In this document: piece by piece, positions 13,270 to 24,734 of the stretch | Layout: the number at the start of each line of letters is the position of its first letter | Position numbering within the stretch: the first letter of the stretch is position 1 | Source: Balanoglossus misakiensis | Lineage: Eukaryota; Hemichordata | Direction of reading: 5' to 3' | DNA length: 64,000 nt | NCBI GenBank assembly: GCA_040954595.2 | Contig: CM082580.2 | Location: 744,001 to 808,000, forward strand | Made by a program: the position numbers and the translations under genes | Notes under the pieces: model-generated | Database searches by the model: none | The model's input: the letters and a program-made list of their open reading frames with translations, nothing else | What the model was told of the DNA's origin: nothing

Positions 13270-14092
13270 AAGATTCCCAATATGTGGAGAGGCCCTAAAA
13301 TTTGACCTCATTTTTGAGCAGTTAGGTCCCCATAGAAGTTAAAAAAAAAGAAATTGGAAGAAATCCTTTACAAATACACATGTCACACTATGAACAAATA
13401 TCTCCAGGGCTGCTAAAACTAAAGTGACCCCCCCCCCTGCAAGAAAATGTGATGGAGGGGTCCAACAAATTGATTTCCATCATTTTGGGGATGTTTATTC
13501 ATCATTGAAACCAAAACAGCAAACAAAACAAATAACTATTAGCAAAAACTCCTACGAGAATACACGGTATAGGTGAACAAATACCGTTAAGATTGTCGGA
13601 ATGTAAGTGCCCCCCCCCCCACAAATGTAATAGAGGGGCCCTAAAATTTGCATGTGATCTTTTGTGACCAGGTGTCAAAACAGCAAAAAAAAAATTCTTT
13701 AGCAGAAAATTCTACGAAAATGGAGTAGATAGGTGAATAAATATCTTCGGGGAGGCCAAAACAGGAGTGACGACCCCCCCCCCCCCCGAAAAAATATGAT
13801 GGAGGGGCCCTAAAAATTGCACCCCATCATTTTCGGGTAGTTGGGTCCCCATTGAAGCCAAAACAGCAAAAAAATCAATTTTAGCACAAAAATCCTACGG
13901 GAATACACATCATACCACAAAACGGAAGTACCCCCCCCCCCCCCCGAGAAAAATATGATGGAGGGGCCCTTAAAATTGCACCCCATCATTTTCGGGTAGT
14001 TGGGTCCCAATAGAAGCCAAAACAGCAAAAAAATCAATTTTAGCACAACAATCCTACGGGAGCTGTTTTTCATGACATACCATACCGCACTA
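13270..14092 (-). repeat. Right arm array of the foldback element
   Basis: Reverse-complement counterpart of the left arm: about five units with C-tracts of 8-17, GATGGAGGGGCCCTAAAA, GGGTAGTTGGGTCCC and AATCCTACGGGA. The outermost units (13,795-14,080) match the left outer units closely. Confidence 0.88.
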
Positions 14093-14095
14093 ACT

Positions 14096-15917
14096 GCAAA
14101 ATCTCAAAATTTGGTCGATTTTTGAAAAAAATCATGGGTTCGTTGATTTTTTAAAAAAACATGGGTGAATTTTCGACTTTGCAAAATCTCAAAATTTCGT
14201 CGATTTGGAAAAAAAATCATGGGTTCGTTGATTTTTAAAAAAAAACATGGGTGAAAATCATCAAAAAATGAAAAATTTTCGACTTTGCAAAATCTCAAAA
14301 TTTCGTCGATTTTGAAAAAAAATCACGGGTTCGTCGATTTTTTAAAAAAACATGAGTGAAAACCATCAAAAAATGACAAATTTAAGACTGCAAAATCTTA
14401 AAATTTCGTCGACTTTTGAAAAAAAGCATGGGTTCGTTGATTTTTTAAAAAAACATGGGTGAAAATCATCAAAAATTTACAAATTTTCGACTGCAAAATC
14501 TCAAAATTTCGTCGATTTTTGAAAAAAAAATCATGGGTGAAAATCCTCAAAAAAACGACAAATTTTTGATTTTGCAAAATTTCAAAATTTCGTCGATTTT
14601 GAAAAAAAATCATGGGTTCGTTGATTTTTTAAAAAAACATGGGTGAAAATCATCAAAAAATGAAAAATTTTCGACTTTGCAAAATCTCAAAATTTCGTCG
14701 ATTTTGAAAAAAATTATGGGTTCGTCGATTTTTGAAAAAAAATCATGGGTGAAAATCATCAAAAAATGACAAATTTTCGATTTTGCAAAATCTCAAAAGT
14801 TCGTCGATTTTGAAAAAAAATCATGGGTTCGTCGATTGTTTAAAAAAAACATGGGTGAAAATCAACAAAATGAAAAATTTTCGACTGCAAAATCTCAAAA
14901 TTTCGTCGATTTTTGAAAAAAAAATCATAGGCTATAGCTCATGAAAATCATCAACAAATGTCAAATTTTCAACTTTGCGAAATCTCAAAATATCGTCGAT
15001 TTTTGAAAAAAAAAACATGGGTGAAAATCATCAAAAAATGACAAATTTTCGACTTTGCAAAATCTCAAAATTTCGTCGATTTTGAAAAAAAATATGGGTT
15101 CGTCGATTTTTGAAAAAAATCATGGGTGAAAATCATCAAAAAATGACAAATTTTCGACTGCAAATCTCAAAATTTCGTCGATTTTTGAAAAAAAATCATG
15201 GGTGAAAATCATCAAAAAAATGACAAATTTTTGATTTTGCAAAATCTCAAAAATCACGGGTTCGTCGATTTTGAAAAAAATCACGGGTTCGTCGATTTTT
15301 TAAAAAAACATGGGTGAAAACCATCAAAAAATGACAAATTTTCGACTGCAAAATCTCAAAATTTCGTCGATTTTTGAAAAAAAACATGCGTTCGTCGATT
15401 TCTGAAAAAAAAAATTTTTGATTTTGCAAAATCTCAAAAATCACGGGTTCGTCGATTTTGAAAAAAATCACGGGTTCGTCGATTTTTTAAAAAAAACATG
15501 GGTGAAAACCATCAAAAAATGACAAATTTTCGACTGCAAAATCTCAAAATTTCGTCGATTTTTGAAAAAAAACATGCGTTCGTCGATTTCTGAAAAAAAA
15601 AACATGGGTGAAAATCATCAAAAAATGAAACATTTTAGACTGCAAAATCTCAAAATTTCGTCGATTTTGAAAAAAATTATGGGTTCGTCGATTTTTAAAA
15701 AAAAATCATGGGTGAAAATCATAAAAAAATGACAAATTTTCGAGTTTGCAAAATCTCAAAATTTCGTAGATTTTTGAAAAAAATCATGGGTGAAAATCAT
15801 CAAAAAATGAAAAATTTTCGACTTTGCATAATCTCAAAATTTCGTCGATTTTGAAAAAAATCATTGGTTCGTCGATTTTTGAAAAAAAAAACATCGGTGA
15901 AAATCACCAAAAAAAAA
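14096..15917 (-). repeat. Satellite A, inverted orientation, second block
   Basis: It continues the inverted satellite interrupted by the foldback element, with the same monomer. A sub-block with the AAATCACGGGTTCGTCG variant is duplicated (about 15,250-15,400 and 15,430-15,590). The array decays after AAAATCACCAAAAAAAAATAG near 15,917. Confidence 0.95.
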
Positions 15918-16905
15918 TAGGTATTTGACTCAGAGTAAACAAGATTGTGTAATTGATACATGTCAGAACGAGATAGAGATATCACGCGCTAAGTTCATGT
16001 TTAAGAAATATTAAGATGACGTGTTCCTTTTATGACATAATACTTGACTAACGTATTAATAAGAGGTGGTGAAATTTGATATCACATTATTATCACCGGA
16101 GATCCGTGACGGGAGTCAACGAGCATGGATAGAGTCGTGTAATTCTTACGTGTGACCAGTAATAAACCACAACTATTTGTGTTACTCGGAAAACTTGTTG
16201 AAAGTCTCGTTATGCCTCTCGTTAAGTTTACGATATGCCGGGTACCTCTCTCTGACTCTATGAATATGTTGGGTGGAGAAGGAGAGGGAGAAAATTTACA
16301 CTCTCACCCTTCGGACGTGGCTGATTCCCCAAAGAAGCCCCGATGAGGTAAACGTCCGACCGAAGGATGGCGGGCGTAACAAAACTACAGTGTTCGCAAC
16401 ATGACCTCAGGTCCGCCGCAGGTTTTGCATGTTACAGCAGAAAACGTCTCCGTCAGACCACTAAAAGTAATACCTTTAGGACATAAATTATTTATCTTGA
16501 AAGATATTGCTGTATGCAAATTTCATCTCCGGATTGCTATCGGCGAAACATACCGAGGCTGTCGTCGCTATAGTTGGGACCGACAGTCGAGACCCACATT
16601 GTATTGTAAGGAAAGTTTTAGACGCAACTTAATCAAAGCAGGTATAGTTAGCAGAGCAGATTAAGTTAGCAGAGGAGTGTCGGTATCGTCCACCGTAAAC
16701 AGGTGTATTCCTATCGGATTTCAAGCGACAGTCAATTCCACTGGTCATCGATGTTTTTCTCCAAGGTGTTTGAAATACGTCTGTTCGATAGAGTCGTTGT
16801 TCCAAAATATGCACGGATGCACGGAATGCGACCACATCTGGTTGTTGACAACAAACTAAGGTAGATTATGACTATAATCCCAACTGTCTCCTGTGTGACA
16901 CACTC
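15918..16905 (+). other. Non-repetitive spacer with two unrecognised open frames
   Basis: Two plus-strand open frames, 16,152-16,346 (64 residues, ending DSPKKPR) and 16,401-16,664 (87 residues), have ordinary composition but no recognisable domain and no convincing splice partners. A 24-base string beginning AGTTGGGACCGACAG at about 16,573 recurs at 33,489, next to the outer end of the Gmr1-type LTR, so the duplicated segment may once have extended this far. Coding status is undecided. Confidence 0.3.
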
Positions 16906-17101
16906 CTGTTGTGATTATTGCTGGAATAGGCAATGTTTTAATCTGCCTGCAAAGACTCGTGTGACAAAGATTGTCGGCCAGTCAACATCACCAACGATAT
17001 TAACAATATAAAATAAATAAAATTTCAACGATTCAACTTCTTTCTAGCTTCCTATCTGGATAGTTTGTTTTTTTTTACTCTAAAGATCGCCTTTCTTCCA
17101 G

Positions 17102-17262
17102 GCCACGTGGCAAGAGACGTTATCAACTTCTACTATGATCGATGCGAGAGTACTATAGTATTCTCATATACACAGACAAAGGCCACCAAAATAAGAGAAT
17201 CATTTGGTCAAATGGTAGAGGGCGCAAAAACAGATATTTCAAATGACAAAATTTTCCGATAA
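17102..17262 (+). CDS. Putative terminal exon, unknown protein (copy A)
   Basis: A strong splice acceptor, CGCCTTTCTTCCAG, is followed by about 53 codons beginning HVARDV and ending GAKTDISNDKIFR before a TAA. Copy B preserves the acceptor, the whole frame and the stop, with only a few amino-acid changes. That favours a real or recently real exon over chance. The first base of the first codon would come from an upstream exon, which I could not find. No family is recognised. An in-frame stretch continues upstream through the pyrimidine tract, so an unspliced reading starting near 17,065 is the alternative. Confidence 0.4.
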
Positions 17263-18299
17263 ACGTGTTTAATCAAATCAAACTGTGCTCAATGGTATGC
17301 TTGCAAAAATTGAATACAAATGAAACAAAACACAGCAACTGCCATGAACAAGAAGTTTATTCATGTCAAAATTCAATTTTTTTGAATCATTGATTTCAAT
17401 TATCAGCTGAAAACTAAAATTAGATTGTCATCTTGAACAGTATAAAATCAGCGAGCCATTAGACATTAAGTACCCAGCATACTAAAATAAAACCATGTAA
17501 ACATGCACAATTAGATAATCAAATAATTTTTATTTATTCACCATGATGTTTTTAATGTATGTCAAGTCAAAGTACTTGAAGTTATGGACGATCAATTAAA
17601 ATAGAAAACTGTAATTTTAATGGCTGGGTAATGTATCCAATTTCTGCCCAATATATGAAATTTCCGAGTTAGCAACTGAAGAATTCGTGGGGAAAATAGT
17701 TACGTGATGTGTAACAGAATTCACTTGGAAGTAAGGAGTTTTTGTAAAATCAACATGCATATTACAATTTATTTGTAAAAACTTGATTGGCAATGGAAAA
17801 TTGGCGTTTAAATATATAGTACTTCAAGATGAACAGATAAAATATAAGTTATTACAGATGTCATTTTACGACAACAAGGAATGGTAAATCGTTCTTTAAT
17901 ATCTTTAAAGATGCCAGGTCAAAGGTCACCTTTGCAAATTCAACCACTGGTACCATAGCCATTTCAAATGTAGCCAAAAGTGCGCCACCACTTTCTTCAA
18001 ACATACTGAAACCATCTACAGGTTACCGTAGTCATATATCTCTTGGCATCCATGGCAGTTTAGCTAGTCATGAGCTGGCAAGGGGTGACCTGTAAGCTTT
18101 AAACTCTGGCTTCGGTAATGTCGACTCTGGCTCTGGCATATACTTGCAGGTCCATATGACCTTGGGGTGAACATGGTCATGAAGAAATAAATAGAATCTG
18201 TTTGGTGCATTGTCAACTTCATTTTATAGTTTCAAAAAATTACAATATGATGAGTAATATTGTTGTTGTTTTCAAAGAGACTCACCACACACTTTAGTA

Positions 18300-18719
18300 A
18301 ATCAATGACTTGAAAAAGTTTTGAGGACTATCATTTGTCAGAATCTCGGACCGCGAGGCACATACTACCTTAAATAGTTTCACTCGCAGCTTCTTGTGGG
18401 CAGTTTCTCCTTGCGTACCTGTACAGACACACCAGGAGGCCGTTCCCGATGAACAACTCAACCCACATGAAAACATTCAAGCGTCTGGTCACACCCATTT
18501 CCGTCAAACAAGAACATGAATGAAACTGCGGAGGAAGAGAACGGGAGAGTGCCCATTAACCCTGTAATGACCAATCATTTACTGGAACAAGGTTCAGGAT
18601 GTACGATCACTGGAGTTGAAAATAAGGTCATGGATTTGAAAATTATTTTGAGTTATGAAATTGAAAATACATATTTTTCATTGTGGATTCTCCGACATAA
18701 ATATTATCAAAAACAATAA
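18300..18719 (+). CDS. Possible coding region, unknown, conserved in both copies
   Basis: Two overlapping plus frames stay open in both copies. One ends with TPISVKQEHE at about 18,518 after an ATG at 18,469; the other starts MNETAEEENGRVPI at 18,516. A third plus frame, ending GHTHFRQTRT near 18,512, is also open through the upstream part. An opposite-strand frame (18,294-18,476) is open as well, so the coding strand is uncertain. No domain is recognised. The copies differ by a cluster of substitutions near 18,435-18,465. Confidence 0.25.
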
Positions 18720-18976
18720 GGGTTGTCTTTTTAATTTATGACATATAACGCCATGAATCTAGCCCATTAATACAAAGGCAATACTAAAACACATTTCGGG
18801 TTAGCGTTATGACAACTTGAAGAAAGTATGAATACAAACTTTCTAAAGTAATATTTTAAAGGTTGGCGTATTGATTACAGCTTGTTTGTTCTGCTATTAA
18901 TGGAAATTCGGTTAGAGCTGTTTGAGGCAACTCTTATTCTGTCAAAGTTATGGCGTTAACTTATTCTGATAAAGTT

Positions 18977-19104
18977 ATGTTAACGCTAATCTGATTAAAA
19001 TCAGATGTAGGGAACGGCGACGTGTTTTTTATGCTGTCGCAGCATCAAAAAACTACGTCGCCATTCCCTAGGCCTACATCTGATTTCAAACAGATTGTGT
19101 TAAC
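18977..19104. repeat. Foldback (hairpin) repeat 1
   Basis: The arm GTTAACGCTAATCTGATT...TAGGGAACGGCGACGT is followed by its near-complement ACGTCGCCATTCCCTA...CAGATTGTGTTAAC, with a short loop near ATGCTGTCGCAGCAT. It resembles a small MITE. Confidence 0.8.
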
Positions 19105-19355
19105 ATCAGGAACACTTTACATACATAAACTACTGTAAAACACTTTATTTTAGCGAGTTGAAATTTTCACGATATCGAGAGAGGCTACTGTTTCGCGAGT
19201 ATTAATTTTCGCGTTCTCTTATTTCATTCACTGCATCGTTATCTTCAAAAATAATTATGCGACCTCTTATTTTCATACCATTTTGGCTCTCACGTATCTC
19301 GCGAAAATGTATTGCTCGCGAAAATAACTTGTTTCACAGTATATGCAAATATGCA

Positions 19356-19461
19356 GTAATCTGAATAAAATCAGATGTATGGTACGACGACGTCTTTTAC
19401 TTATGTGGTACAGTATTATTAGTATGCTGTCGTCATACCAACTGCGATTTTAGTCAGATTG
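19356..19461. repeat. Foldback repeat 2, related to repeat 1
   Basis: Arms contain AATCTGAATAAAATCAGATG, GGTACGACGACGT and the complement with TGCTGTCGTCATACC and CAGATT. It shares the AATCTGA...ATCAGATGTA end with the hairpin 250 bp upstream, indicating two members of one family. Confidence 0.7.
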
Positions 19462-19772
19462 TATGTACGTCAACACTGATTGTTGTGGCTGCCTTAAATA
19501 GGTTTTCACTTTGCGCTACCTCTATACGTAACGCGTTCACTCAGTAGACCAAAGTACACGGATGTCCAGCAGACAAGAGTTCCTGTTTATACCATGAGGC
19601 TAGAAGACTGTATTGTGTTATTATACAGTGGTGCAGTCTAGATTTTAGTGAGGGATTGAAGCGAATCCAATTGCTTGCTTGAAACTCGCCCATCGTGATT
19701 GTGCATTGATAAAATACAATAATCATACCACAGAAACATAAATTCCAGCTGCGCCTATCAGCGAGATTGTCA

Positions 19773-20700
19773 TAGCCTGGAGACCAGGGCGTCGGGGAAA
19801 AGAAACGCCCGGGGACAGTCTCTATTTACGAACAGAATTCTGTTCGTAGAACGACACGTGTGGTAAATCTTGCGTGTAAGCTAATTGGTCACTCAATGTT
19901 AACCACATGACATCGTCGCCTTCTAAATAAGGAAATAGAGGTGGAGTCATGTGTGAAATTCCCGCGATGGGATGTGGGAGTGGTTTTGAAAGTGTATGAA
20001 TATTCATAACCAAGCTTTGTTAAAGGCACGTAAGGTGTAACTTTTGGGATAATTTTCATAATTTTTGTTTCAAACTGCACTACCATTAGTCCATGCAGAT
20101 GGAGGTAGTGAACAATACACAAGCATTATAAACCCTAAGTATGAGTGCATATGCAAGTTTTAACCAAATAAATAATAAAGCTTTGCCGCAAGCGATTATG
20201 GCCGCCACCGTGGGAAAATGCAAGAAACAATGAAAATGTTGCATTTCCGGTTGTGAAACTTCATAAACAAAACATGATCTCATCCACTTGAGCTCATGGA
20301 AGTAAATGTACACCACTGAGACATCAGATTTTCATTTTTCATTGCAATATTGCGCTTTTTTTAAAATTGCAGGAATTTTCGTTTTTCTTTAATTTTTGGC
20401 CATTTTGTCATAAATAAGTGTTGAGCTTGATATATTATCATGAAATAGCATTTAATAGACATAATTAAAAGCATATATGAGATTATTTAAAACTTTAATT
20501 TTTTATCCAGTTACAGCTTACGTGCCTTTAATTATATCATCCAACCACTGGCGCCCGTCAACATTTGATAGATCACTCGTTATCCATTTGTTACTAAGCG
20601 ACCTCGATCGTTGCCAAGACTACTATCTTTCAGCTCAGCAGGACTTGCTCGACTGTCCCCGAGCGTTGTATTTTAGATCGACGCCCTGGTCTCCCGGCTA
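19773..20700. mobile_element. Non-autonomous DNA transposon with 9-bp target duplication
   Basis: AGATTGTCA flanks the element on both sides (19,764-19,772 and 20,701-20,709). Terminal inverted repeats of about 50 bp start TAGCCTGGAGACCAGGGCG (right copy TAGCCGGGAGACCAGGGCG) and share GGGGACAGTC at their inner ends. A 22-bp perfect palindrome (CGAACAGAATTCTGTTCG core, 19,827-19,848) lies just inside the left repeat. The interior has no recognisable transposase. The 9-bp duplication and long terminal repeats are typical of Mutator-like elements, but without a transposase this is only a suggestion. Confidence 0.75.
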
Positions 20701-20709
20701 AGATTGTCA

Positions 20710-22235
20710 ATATATACGCCGCATGTTGCCAGCCAGGGCCCCGACTGACATTCCCTCTGAATATACACACCCCTCTATTGAAAATGGAACATTCCTGCAA
20801 GCAAAGCATGTTGTACTTGCTTACATCAGCTGTAGTGACTTGTGTAGACCCCCAGCGCGCGGCCTCTACTGTCTGTATATGGTCTGTCACAGTCCCCGGG
20901 AGTAACTGTCATGACAGAAATCGGTTTGTCAACGGCAAAACGGAGATAAGGTGTTTTTTCCGAATATAGAATATTCAATTCTGTTTGATTCGGTCATGCC
21001 CAAAGTGTGCGTAGCTGTCGTCCTCTGACAACGCTCGCTCATATTTCATGCGGAGAACTTAAGTAGGTTCAAGCCAAGTTTTAATAGTTGGGCTAAGGTC
21101 TTCCCTGATAAGTGTTGAAATGTTTGGGGTGTTACTGTCCGGGCTGTAACGACTTGGGTCGTGGAAAATGGGGGCTGAAACGACTGGGGCCGAAAGGGTC
21201 AGAGTGCCGGAACGACCTGTTTAAACATGTCGTTCCAGCACTATGACCCTAAAGTGTTACCTAAGATAGTGTCCAGCGTCTAGCCGTTATTGAAATTATA
21301 GACCCTGCAGCGAGACTGGGCATGATTTGTTGTTGTCATGAAACTCATCTCGTACTCCAGTCACTTTCATACAAAACGGCTATGAGTGTCCAATGGTCTT
21401 TGTTGAGACTGTTTGACATTGAATGGCATTGACCTCGCGGGAGGATATCCTTCATGAATACAATGCAGGATATAATTTACATTGGCAAAGGGCTTTGAGG
21501 TGCACCAAATTAGTAATTTAGACACACCTTAATTATTACATGCCACCCCAAACTTTTTTAAAGCAAGAAACAAAATTGCAGTGCTTTTCCAATGACGCTT
21601 TTTAAAATGTAGAATCAGATTGTTTTCTTGTCGCTCAGGTGTCCAAAATAAATATAGCTGTGATCAATTCCTACTTAAAGCAAACAAAAGTAAATTGAGT
21701 TGAATGGGCACGTCCGGCCCATATTTGACCCATTTCACATTTTTTCTTTCTTAGGCTGCATTCACAAACACCTCTGGAGGGGGGGGGGAATTCATCTTTT
21801 ACCGCTAATTTTCACATGCCCCCCCCCCCTTTCACAACCCGAAATATTTTGAAATCCCCCTTCCGAACTGCCAAAATTTTGAAATCCCCCCATTTTCTTT
21901 CACAGAGCAAAACTCATAACTCTGCTCAAGCGCTCCCATGAAAAGAATTTGAAACTGATGTTTCCCCTCATCAGTGGGTATTAAAACTGAACATTGTTTT
22001 TATTTTTTAAGTATTTTGTATGATTATAATTAAAAAATATACAACTTAGCTAAAATGCTCAGATGAGTTAATCAGATTTTCAAAGTCCACCTAAAAGATC
22101 ATTTAATCTTTCCAGGGTGCGGTTTATGTTGGAGATAGTATCAGTTAGGCTATTTCTCAGAAAATCAATGAACGATCTGCGGACACCCCGAATAATATGT
22201 TACCACAACGCTAGCCAGGAAGCACATGGGACATT
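20710..22235. other. Intergenic region, no supported gene
   Basis: No open frame here shows a recognisable domain. Visible structure: an imperfect palindrome at 21,203-21,242 (GGAACGAC...GTCGTTCC around CTGTTTAAACATG), and a G/C-tract segment at 21,770-21,900 with repeated GAAATCCCCC motifs. Confidence 0.6.
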
Positions 22236-22591
22236 TCACAATGAGGCAGTGAACACTGGGGGGACCAGACTGACACGTTAACCAATCAGGGAGCTGTATG
22301 GTGAATAAATACATATTAATAAGACCTAACCTACAAGGTCCTGCATAATGAGGCAGTGAACACTGGAGGACCAGACCTACACATTAACCAATCAGGGAGC
22401 TGTAAAGTGAATAATGCATTGTAATAAGACCTAACCTACAAGGTCTGGTGAATAATACATAGTAATAAGACCTAACACATAAGGTCCCTCCAATCAGCGA
22501 GCCGCAAGTGGACCTTAGAGAAGTGGATAAACCAATCAGAACATGTAATACGTGTGCATAGGACCTGTAATGTAGGTCATTTTGAAACAGG
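22236..22591. repeat. Tandem repeat of about 108 bp at the truncated end of the gypsy element
   Basis: Two long and one partial unit share GAGGCAGTGAACACTGG, ACCAATCAGGGAGCTGTA and AATAAGACCTAACCTACAAG. The sequence adjoins the point where similarity to reverse transcriptase stops (about 22,592), replacing the expected RNase H and 3' LTR. The repeated CCAATCA strings may be coincidental. Confidence 0.75.
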
Positions 22592-22984
22592 ACTAGTTCA
22601 CCATGACCAACCACATGACCCAGGAAATCGATCTGCTCATAACCCACATAACACTTAGTTGGTCTCGCTGTTAACTTTGCCTTTCGTAGTCTGCTCATCA
22701 AATCTGTAATTGTCTTGATATGTTCTTCCCATGATGCAGTGTGGATCAGTATGTGATCGATATAGTTGTCTACGTTCTTCATATCTCTTAACAATCTTCT
22801 CATAATTCTGCTAAAAGTCGCAGCACTATTTACAAGTCCGAAAGGCATTTTGATAAATTGGTATAGCCCATCATGCGTGATAAATGCCGTCAATTGTTTA
22901 GAATTATCAGTCAACGGGACTTGCCAATATTCTTTGCTGAGATCTACTTTAGTGAAATAGTGATCCTTGGATAACTTAGCAAAA
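22592..22984 (-). pseudogene. Reverse transcriptase fragment of Gmr1-type gypsy element, truncated and inactivated
   Basis: The frame shows RT palm motifs: FTKVDLSKEYWQVPL, MPFGLVNSAATF and FLGHVV. The catalytic box reads YIDH instead of the YIDD expected for gypsy RT; the codon at 22,753-22,755 is CAC, one change from GAC. A 7-bp tandem duplication (AGCAAAA twice, 22,978-22,991) shifts the frame relative to the upstream integrase/RT frame. After GHVVGHGEL the protein loses similarity, so the connection domain, RNase H and 3' LTR are missing. Non-functional. Confidence 0.9.
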
Positions 22985-24602
22985 AGCAAAAAGCTCACTC
23001 AGGTCTGGTGTAGGCTCTGCATCAAACACTGTTATGCGATTGAGCTTTCTCATGTCAACACAACAACGATTGGACCCATCAGATTTCTTCACCATTACCA
23101 GTGGAACAGCATATGGACTCTCTGAAGGTTCAGCTACTCCCATCTTAATCATCGTTTTGACTTCATCTTTCACTGCTTCACGGAGTGCATGAGGGATGGG
23201 GTATGGCCTACTGCATACTGGTGTTGGATCCATCAACTTGATGTCATGGAAACCCAGGTTGGTGTTACCACGAATATCAGTTAACATATCTTTGTAATTG
23301 ATCAGCAACCTCCTCACCACTTGCTTCTGTATGTCTGACAAGTTGTCACATACATTCACATCTGCAGCAAATTCTTTCTGCTTGAATGCAGGAACCCGCA
23401 GTAAGTCATCGTTTACTTTAACCCCTGTGTTCTCTTGTACTTCTGAAGATTCATAACTCTGCTCATCTATCACAGATACACACACAATCTCAAGAAGTCC
23501 AGCTGATACTTCATCTAGCTGATCAGTTCTTCGATAGTACCTCTTCAACAGGTTGGCATGGAATGTTTTCACCCTATGACCAAAGTCAATCTTGTAATCC
23601 ATATTGCTCGCTTTCTCCACCACTGGAAAAGGACCCTTCCAGTGCATAAGTAGTTTATTATGGTCAGTAGGTAGTAGCAATAACACCTCGTCACCTTTGT
23701 TGAACTTCCTCCATTTGGCCTTTCTATTGTAGTAGGACTTGTATTTGCCTTGTGATATCTTCAGTTCTTGTCTTGCTAAATCGCATGCCTTCTTTAATTT
23801 CTTTTGAAGATCAAGGATGTATTGATAAGTCGTTTTGGTTTCTGGTTCACTGATCTCTCCAGTCCATAGTTCTTTCAAGATAGCCATTGGACCACGCACA
23901 CTCCTCCCATAAAGTAACTCAAACGGAGAGAATCCTGTGCTCGATTGAGGCGTTTCTCTGTAGGCAAATAGTAAAGCATTCAGATAACGATCCCAATATG
24001 TTGGACGTTCCTCACACATCTTCCTGAGCATGAGTTTCAATGTACCATTGAACCGTTCCACTAGACCATTGAATGCTGGGTGGTATGGGGTGGTAGTCAT
24101 CTGCTTTATAGACAAAAGCCGGCTGACCTCACGCATCACATCTGATGTAAATTGAGTTCCTTGATCTGTCAGAATTTCACGTGGACACCCCACTCTTGAG
24201 TAGATGTCCAGGAGCGCCTCTGCAACAGTCTTGGTATCAATGTTAGTCAATGCAACAGCCTCCGGATAGCGTGTTGCATAATCAACAACAGTAAGTATGT
24301 ACCTATTCTTGCGTTCAGTGCATGGATGAATAGGGCCAACCAGGTCTACTGCAATACGTAGGAAAGGGATATCTATTAGTGGCATACTTCCAAGTGGTAC
24401 CTTGGTCACCCGTCCCTTTGGTTGTGTCCGTTGACATGAATCACAGGACTGACAGTAACGGGAAACATCTGATGTTAGCCCAGGCCAAACGAAGTTGCTG
24501 AGGATCTTGTCTGTGGTCTTGTGAGTTCCGTGGTGACCACCCAGCACTGATTCATGGGCTAGTCTCATCACCTGGTTACGATACACTCTGGGAACCACCA
24601 CC
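22976..24602 (-). pseudogene. Integrase and N-terminal RT of Gmr1-type gypsy element, interrupted
   Basis: The frame carries the H2C2 zinc finger (H-x...-H then CQSCDSC), the catalytic core with D in AVDLVGP, D in LTDQGTQF and E in NGLVERFNG, and a GPF-like C-terminal segment (HWKGPFPVVEKA). It then runs directly into the start of RT (PYAVPLVMVKKSDGS, MRKLNRI). Integrase therefore precedes RT, the reverse of normal Ty3/gypsy order and the hallmark of the Gmr1 group. The N-terminal side of the zinc finger is cut by the 5.5-kb DNA transposon; the missing part continues at 30,083. The integrase core is open, but the gene is broken by the insertion and the downstream frameshift. Confidence 0.9.
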
Positions 24603-24734
24603 TGTCACTACAGCTTGAACGACGCCACCTATGGGCAGTATTTCCGTGGCAGCCTATGAAGCTCATGAATATTTAATTAGACACAGTAATGGCGTTCGCG
24701 ATCGAACACAGCTGTCGATGCACAGCATAATTCG

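Larger units (their letters stand above)
10946..14092. mobile_element. Foldback-type DNA transposon with sub-repeat arms, inserted in satellite A
   Basis: The element starts TAGTGTTGTATGATGTG and ends with the inverted CATACCATACCGCACTA. The trinucleotide ACT flanks both ends (10,943-10,945 and 14,093-14,095). Removing the element and one ACT gives the satellite sequence TTCGACTGCAAAATC, which occurs intact elsewhere in the array, for example near 10,837, so the boundaries are well supported. Both arms are arrays of about five related 145-190-bp units with G-tracts (left) or C-tracts (right), and the 1.46-kb core between them is single copy. Arrayed inverted arms recall the foldback (FB) elements of flies. 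A superfamily cannot be assigned; the TAGTG/CACTA termini and 3-bp duplication would suit CMC-type elements. Confidence 0.8.
16906..18873 (+). repeat. Duplicated 1.97-kb segment, copy A
   Basis: It begins CTGTTGTGATTATTGCTGG and ends GGTTGGCGTATTG. It matches 33,702-35,670 in direct orientation with scattered substitutions and small indels and no visible terminal repeats. It holds a putative terminal exon (17,102-17,262) and a second open region around 18,300-18,720. It could be a segmental duplication or a dispersed repeat containing gene fragments. Confidence 0.93.

Noticed and set aside
20630-20969. Overlapping frames of 60-86 codons on both strands
   Set aside because: They overlap a transposon end and each other, with no recognisable motif.
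22384-22591. C-terminal extension of the RT frame
   Set aside because: The residues after GHVVGHGEL come from the 108-bp tandem repeat and have no RT similarity.
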